DNA from: Flavobacteriales bacterium
GTDB lineage: Bacteria > Bacteroidota > Bacteroidia > Flavobacteriales_D > Sanyastnellaceae
Length of the DNA: 14,720 bases
Assembly (NCBI GenBank): GCA_015660615.1
Contig: DQKQ01000004.1
Span: 1-14,720 of the forward strand
Reading direction: 5' to 3'
Every line of letters begins with the position of its first letter. Position 1 is the stretch's first letter. The notes under the pieces were generated by a model. The model had not been told where the DNA came from. It searched no databases and saw nothing but the letters and a program-made list of their open reading frames with translations. The position numbers and the translations under genes were made by a program. Positions 11,349 to 14,720 of the stretch are shown one piece after another.

Positions 11349-11799
11349 CTATCGCCACTTCAAGGTTCACCAGTTGAACCTTTATGATAAGTGAACAGAT
11401 CAGTCCAACTAAAGTAGTATACAAGGCAGTACTCATTCCCACTGCCATAAATCCTAATGCCTTTTGTAAGGAAGCAGAATTAGATACATCTATATTGGAA
11501 AATGCTGTTCCCAACATCAGCAGGAATCCAGTTACCGTTCCAACCATACCAAGAGCTAGACACGTTTCAGCCATAAACCAACCCACATCGGTGGTCTGTT
11601 CATATTCAGCATATTTCTCTAGTCTGTAGGTCTTCTTGCCAATCCAAATTGAAGTACCGGAAAATATAGCCAAAATTAAGAAACTTAGTTTTGTTACATC
11701 TGCATCATATATGTGATTATGCATGTCAAAATATACACCTGTCAGAAGTCCAAGAACAGTTAGACAAATAATTAGCCACCACTTTAATAATGAAACCAT
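11338..11799 (-). CDS. MotA/TolQ/ExbB-type proton channel protein
   Basis: The 153-aa protein has hydrophobic segments at about 5-24 and 38-55. A conserved pair follows around ETCLALGMVGTVTGFLLMLG (78-97) and ALGFMAVGMSTALYTTLVGL (114-133). The G-x-x-G-T-V-x-G and G-M-x-x-A-L-x-T-T-x-x-G signatures belong to the MotA/TolQ/ExbB family, whose members form proton-conducting rings with an ExbD/MotB partner. It is shorter than ExbB (about 240 aa), mainly in the cytoplasmic loop. ATG 11799 follows the reductase stop by eight bases, and TAGGAG serves as both stop and ribosome binding site. Its placement immediately before the ExbD/MotB-like gene makes a two-component channel very likely. Confidence 0.87.
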   Translation of the reverse strand: MVSLLKWWLIICLTVLGLLTGVYFDMHNHIYDADVTKLSFLILAIFSGTSIWIGKKTYRLEKYAEYEQTTDVGWFMAETCLALGMVGTVTGFLLMLGTAFSNIDVSNSASLQKALGFMAVGMSTALYTTLVGLICSLIIKVQLVNLEVAIDEP

Positions 11800-11807
11800 A
11801 AAAGCTC

Positions 11808-13751
11808 CTAGATTATCTCACAAGAATTTCCTGTACAAGCCAATTCCTGACTTGCTATAGTGTAATCTTGTGATTCGTATTTGGATAATTCCGTCCAATC
11901 TACATTAGTTGGCATTCGTTTTAATGCTTCGTTGTACTCTTCCTCAGTACAATCTTGATATGGGGCTTGTCTGTAGACATGCTCAGTAGCTGGTAAAAAT
12001 GATACACCACTGATATCATCAAAATTACTATATATCCATGCTGCAGTGTTTATCCATTCATCTTCTTTCACCGATACAGTAACACTAGGTTTATGTTCAC
12101 ACCAATGTTTTGCATAAGTATGCCATATTGATAGTTGTCTCCAAGCAGTCATATCCTGTCTGCAGACAGCATCTTCAGGAGCTTTCTGTGGAAAAGAAAA
12201 AACAGTTGTGTGATCTGGTTTAGTCACATCAGGTTCATTAGGAAACCCCATGTCTTTCATCATTTTGCAAAGTGGATCTTTATTGTCTGCTCTTATAGTA
12301 CGAATGTAATAAGGATTATGACGGGCATGGATGCCAGAAGAAGTATCCACAAGCTGAGAAACAGTACCACTAGGTTTAACGCAAGTGATGGCTGCTGAAC
12401 TCGATATGCCCAGTTTTTCAGCCCATTCTTTATTCGTTTCATACGCGATGTCTCTCAGCTCTTCTAGTAGCTTTTCTAGACCATCTTTTGTACCATTAGT
12501 GAGCGGGTTGTCCATTATTCCCGTAAGACTAACTCCCAATAATCGTTCTTCTTCACAGTTTCGTTTCCATTCTCTTGAAAGGTATTTGAACTCAGTGAGT
12601 GTGGATTGAAATGTGCCAAGGATAGTTGCAACTCTAACTTTTTCTTTGAGAGATTTGCGAGTGTCATTTCGTCTGATAATAACTTCAGATAGGTTGCAGA
12701 ATTCGCGTGACCGAAGAATGATCTCGCTGCACGGATTGGTGCCAAAATCCGATCTGGGATCTCTTCTTCTAATATAAGTTCCATCCTCGTTTCTATATCG
12801 TTCATTTAATCTTTCAATAGTTTTTCGGGCCGACAGACTGCTATATATTCCACGTTCCCCTGATTTTGAATCATAGAGACTGAGCCATTCTCGCATAAAA
12901 GTTCCAACATTTGGCTTTTCTCCATAGTTAACTGAATTATTCGATAGCGCTCGCTGTACGTCAACTTTATGCCATTCACCATGCTTGGCGTATCGCATTT
13001 CTCTATCGTGTAGATCACTAAGACTGATAAGAGCGCTCCTACGAACACCACCAACCACAACAATTTCTGCTGTTTTACATACGATGTCATGTGCCTCTAT
13101 TGGTCTAAGTTTTCTTCCCTTTGAGTTTATAAAAGTATTTATTGTAAAAGAAAATAAATCTTCTAATGGTTGTGGCCCTGAGGCTCTACCCCCAAAGGTC
13201 TTTAGTGGTTTCCCAGCTTCTCTAACTTTGCTAACATCCCACTTTGGAATATGGCCCCCATACAGTAACGAGATAAGCTCCTTGAACGCTCTAGCCCAGC
13301 CCAACTTGGAGTCTGCCACAACAATAACCGTATCCGTATCATACATTTCATCTGGAATGGTTGGTAACTGATTGACATATTCTTCCTCTACTGAAAACCC
13401 GACTCCTGTGCCATTCATTAATACATAAAGAACTTCATCAAACGACCTCTGATTGTCTATCTTTACATACGCGCAGTTATATCCAGCCACACTCTCTTTT
13501 TTAAGAGCAGGCCCCGCCGTCATCAAGCATCGCATGGACGGCATTACCTTGAGGCCCTTGACTGCATTTTCTAGTTCTACACGTTCGCCATTCTCAAGTT
13601 TATACTCATGCTTCTCGTCCAACCACCCCTGAAAAAAATTGAAATATCGTTCAACCGTTTCATCCCAAGTCTCTCTTCTACCCTTATCATAATCCCATCG
13701 TGCATATCTGGAAAGGTGAATAAATTCTTGGTATGGTGTGGGTAGTCTCAT
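11808..13751 (-). CDS. nrdJ: Adenosylcobalamin-dependent (class II) ribonucleotide reductase
   Basis: The enzyme reduces ribonucleotides to deoxyribonucleotides using a thiyl radical generated from adenosylcobalamin, so it works with or without oxygen and needs no separate radical subunit. At 647 aa it resembles the monomeric ribonucleoside-triphosphate reductase type. Visible active-site residues are the redox cysteine pair C93 (GYNCAYV) and C352 (EFCNLSE), and the radical cysteine C341 with E343 in TNPCSEIIL. KPSGTVSQLVDTSSGIHAR, a phosphate-binding and specificity segment, lies near 466-484. The C-terminus carries the shuttle pair C639 and C644 in ACTGNSCEII, which must be re-reduced by a thioredoxin or glutaredoxin. 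No intein or frameshift is seen. The start overlaps the ThyX stop as ATGA, linking dNTP and dTMP supply. Confidence 0.95.
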   Translation of the reverse strand: MRLPTPYQEFIHLSRYARWDYDKGRRETWDETVERYFNFFQGWLDEKHEYKLENGERVELENAVKGLKVMPSMRCLMTAGPALKKESVAGYNCAYVKIDNQRSFDEVLYVLMNGTGVGFSVEEEYVNQLPTIPDEMYDTDTVIVVADSKLGWARAFKELISLLYGGHIPKWDVSKVREAGKPLKTFGGRASGPQPLEDLFSFTINTFINSKGRKLRPIEAHDIVCKTAEIVVVGGVRRSALISLSDLHDREMRYAKHGEWHKVDVQRALSNNSVNYGEKPNVGTFMREWLSLYDSKSGERGIYSSLSARKTIERLNERYRNEDGTYIRRRDPRSDFGTNPCSEIILRSREFCNLSEVIIRRNDTRKSLKEKVRVATILGTFQSTLTEFKYLSREWKRNCEEERLLGVSLTGIMDNPLTNGTKDGLEKLLEELRDIAYETNKEWAEKLGISSSAAITCVKPSGTVSQLVDTSSGIHARHNPYYIRTIRADNKDPLCKMMKDMGFPNEPDVTKPDHTTVFSFPQKAPEDAVCRQDMTAWRQLSIWHTYAKHWCEHKPSVTVSVKEDEWINTAAWIYSNFDDISGVSFLPATEHVYRQAPYQDCTEEEYNEALKRMPTNVDWTELSKYESQDYTIASQELACTGNSCEII

Positions 13752-14569
13752 TGGTCATCTCCTTGCTTTATTTTTTCTAAAAATTCTGTTTGTTCTCGCT
13801 CTGATAACCCATATTTACCTATAGTCCAAAGCTGTCGCATATCCCGTATTACTTCCATCTCTTTTTTTGAGAAGGTAACCGCATCTCTAACATAGTCTTC
13901 AAATGCTTCACAACATAGAGGAAATTTGGGTTTTACCAACTCATACATTGCATCTGAAAAGTCTTTAATTTCGCGTTGAGCGTGACTATCCGATCTCAAC
14001 CTCACAAAATGAAAAAAATTATGTAAGTCTATTTTCCATATACACTCCGTATAATTGGCGACAGGAAGCAAGACTCGTGCTAACTCTCTGGAAAGGTCTT
14101 CTTCTAATAGAACCTGATAGGCCGTACTGGCACCATCATATATCCTATTGAATTCAAACTGAAGCATTCCTTTCTTCGGAAGAACTTCGTCGCGACCTTG
14201 GTTATTTGTACTGGATTGTTTCTGCAGGTAATCACCCTGAGGCAGATAGAATTCGTCACTCATCACTGAATAACGACCAGAGTACTCGTTAAGGTTTGCT
14301 GTTCTATGTCTAACGAGTTGTCGCATTACGAATATTGGGAGTTTTATATGGAACTTGACTTCGCACATCTCAAAGGGTGAGGTGTGTTTGTGTCTCATTA
14401 GGTAGCGTATCAGGTTACGCGTCTTACTTACCTTTCTTGTTCCTTCACCATAACTAATTCGTGCTGAATTCTCGACCTCTTCATCATCACCCATAACATC
14501 AAGTAGCTTAACAAATCCATGCTCATGTACTTGAATCATTTCATGAGGCTCACCACTTTCATCTATCAT
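13748..14569 (-). CDS. thyX: Flavin-dependent thymidylate synthase ThyX
   Basis: ThyX methylates dUMP to dTMP using methylene-tetrahydrofolate, NADPH and FAD, without the dihydrofolate by-product of ThyA. The defining motif RHRTANLNEYSGRYS, a variant of RHR-x7-S-G-R-x-S, is intact about 90 residues from the N-terminus. It is preceded by ARISYG and LMRHKHTSPFE, which help bind FAD and dUMP. The C-terminal FFHFVRLRSDSHAQREI segment is also typical. I place the start at ATG 14569, which overlaps the TAA of the upstream 44-aa gene as TAATG; that gives 273 aa. An in-frame GTG at 14596, with AGAGGGG just ahead, would add nine residues and cannot be excluded. The stop overlaps the reductase start, so both enzymes are co-translated for phage DNA synthesis. 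Confidence 0.96.
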   Translation of the reverse strand: MIDESGEPHEMIQVHEHGFVKLLDVMGDDEEVENSARISYGEGTRKVSKTRNLIRYLMRHKHTSPFEMCEVKFHIKLPIFVMRQLVRHRTANLNEYSGRYSVMSDEFYLPQGDYLQKQSSTNNQGRDEVLPKKGMLQFEFNRIYDGASTAYQVLLEEDLSRELARVLLPVANYTECIWKIDLHNFFHFVRLRSDSHAQREIKDFSDAMYELVKPKFPLCCEAFEDYVRDAVTFSKKEMEVIRDMRQLWTIGKYGLSEREQTEFLEKIKQGDDQ

Positions 14570-14703
14570 TATACTTTCCACTGTTGCAACTCCCACTTAC
14601 CCCTCTGTCCAGAGTAAGTATTTCTATTTATGGTTTCAAGTATCTTGTCGCCAGACATCCCGCTCAACACCATTTCATTAATATCTTTAGCTACACTGCT
14701 CAT
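14569..14703 (-). CDS. Hypothetical small protein, 44 aa
   Basis: ATG 14703, with GGAGAG eight bases upstream, opens a 44-aa frame (MSSVAKDINEMVLSGMSGDK, continuing to QWKV) ending in TAA at 14569-14571. Its stop shares a base with the ATG of thyX, so the pair look translationally coupled. The protein is hydrophilic with a probable N-terminal helix and no recognised family. The 17 bases to the right edge contain its ribosome binding site and could include the end of another gene, which cannot be judged. Confidence 0.6.
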   Translation of the reverse strand: MSSVAKDINEMVLSGMSGDKILETINRNTYSGQRGKWELQQWKV

Positions 14704-14720
14704 TATAGCTACTCTCCACC

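Noticed and set aside
12515..13090. Minus-strand frames of 96 and 94 aa inside the reductase gene
   Set aside because: They lie wholly within the intact class II reductase in another frame and carry no recognisable motif.
13120..13145. T4-type late promoter (TATAAATA-like)
   Set aside because: Similar AT-rich strings occur here and at about 7130 and 14630, but they lie inside genes and do not match the motif exactly.
1..14720. Genome-wide reassignment of TGA to an amino acid
   Set aside because: TGA ends many well-formed genes here (for example purN, thyX, the lipase, the resolvase and the HtrA neighbour block), usually inside ATGA overlaps with the next start.
1..14720. tRNA, CRISPR array or insertion sequence
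   Set aside because: I found no cloverleaf-like segment, spaced direct repeats, transposase frame or terminal inverted repeats by reading both strands. A dedicated tRNA-Sec search was not possible here.

Overview
The window looks like part of a large tailed bacteriophage genome, probably a marine or environmental phage of a Gram-negative host. Essentially every credible gene lies on the minus strand. They are small, tightly packed and mostly joined by ATGA or similar 1-14 nt overlaps. The mix of nucleotide-metabolism enzymes (ThyX, class II ribonucleotide reductase, glutaredoxin, PurN), a RuvC-like resolvase, an HNH endonuclease, zinc-ribbon peptides and many short unknowns is typical of large lytic phages. 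Several lipoprotein signals point to a host with a Gram-negative envelope. No structural (capsid or tail) gene, tRNA or CRISPR array is visible. The host cannot be named from this sequence. No gene-free stretch exceeds 300 bases; the longest gap, about 170 bases at 1879-2047, holds a promoter.

Layout in the direction of transcription (right to left). (1) 14703-11808: a 44-aa peptide, flavin-dependent thymidylate synthase ThyX and a monomeric B12-dependent ribonucleotide reductase. (2) 11799-7155: an envelope block with an ExbB/TolQ/MotA-like channel protein, an ExbD/MotB-like partner with a large extracytoplasmic domain, a two-helix membrane protein, an SbmA/BacA-type transporter, a small lipoprotein, a membrane-anchored protein and an HtrA-like lipoprotein protease. 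(3) 7158-4795: small unknowns, a zinc ribbon, a RuvC-like resolvase, small charged proteins and an A-type iron-sulfur carrier. (4) 4801-2048: a lipoprotein carrying eleven Asp-Asn-x-Ser/Thr motifs, two small unknowns, an HNH/NUMOD3 endonuclease, a two-helix holin-like protein and a class 3 lipase lipoprotein. (5) A near-consensus sigma70 promoter at 1991-2019 then drives the last operon. That operon has small proteins, a glutaredoxin, a DksA-like zinc-finger peptide, PurN, a small unknown and a gene running off the left edge.

The most striking item is the glutaredoxin at 1097-1351. Its reading frame is intact except for one in-frame TGA exactly where the first catalytic cysteine of the CxxC active site belongs. 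Twenty bases after that TGA is the GGU loop of a perfect 7-bp hairpin, the form of a bacterial SECIS element. This is best read as a phage-encoded selenocysteine glutaredoxin (active site U-I-W-C). TGA is the ordinary stop of at least a dozen neighbouring genes, so the code is not globally reassigned. A reasonable but unproven scheme is that the selenoglutaredoxin reduces the phage's class II reductase, which needs adenosylcobalamin; the BacA-like transporter, and perhaps the ExbB/ExbD-like pair, may help supply corrinoid. ThyX and PurN would add thymidylate and purines for phage DNA synthesis.
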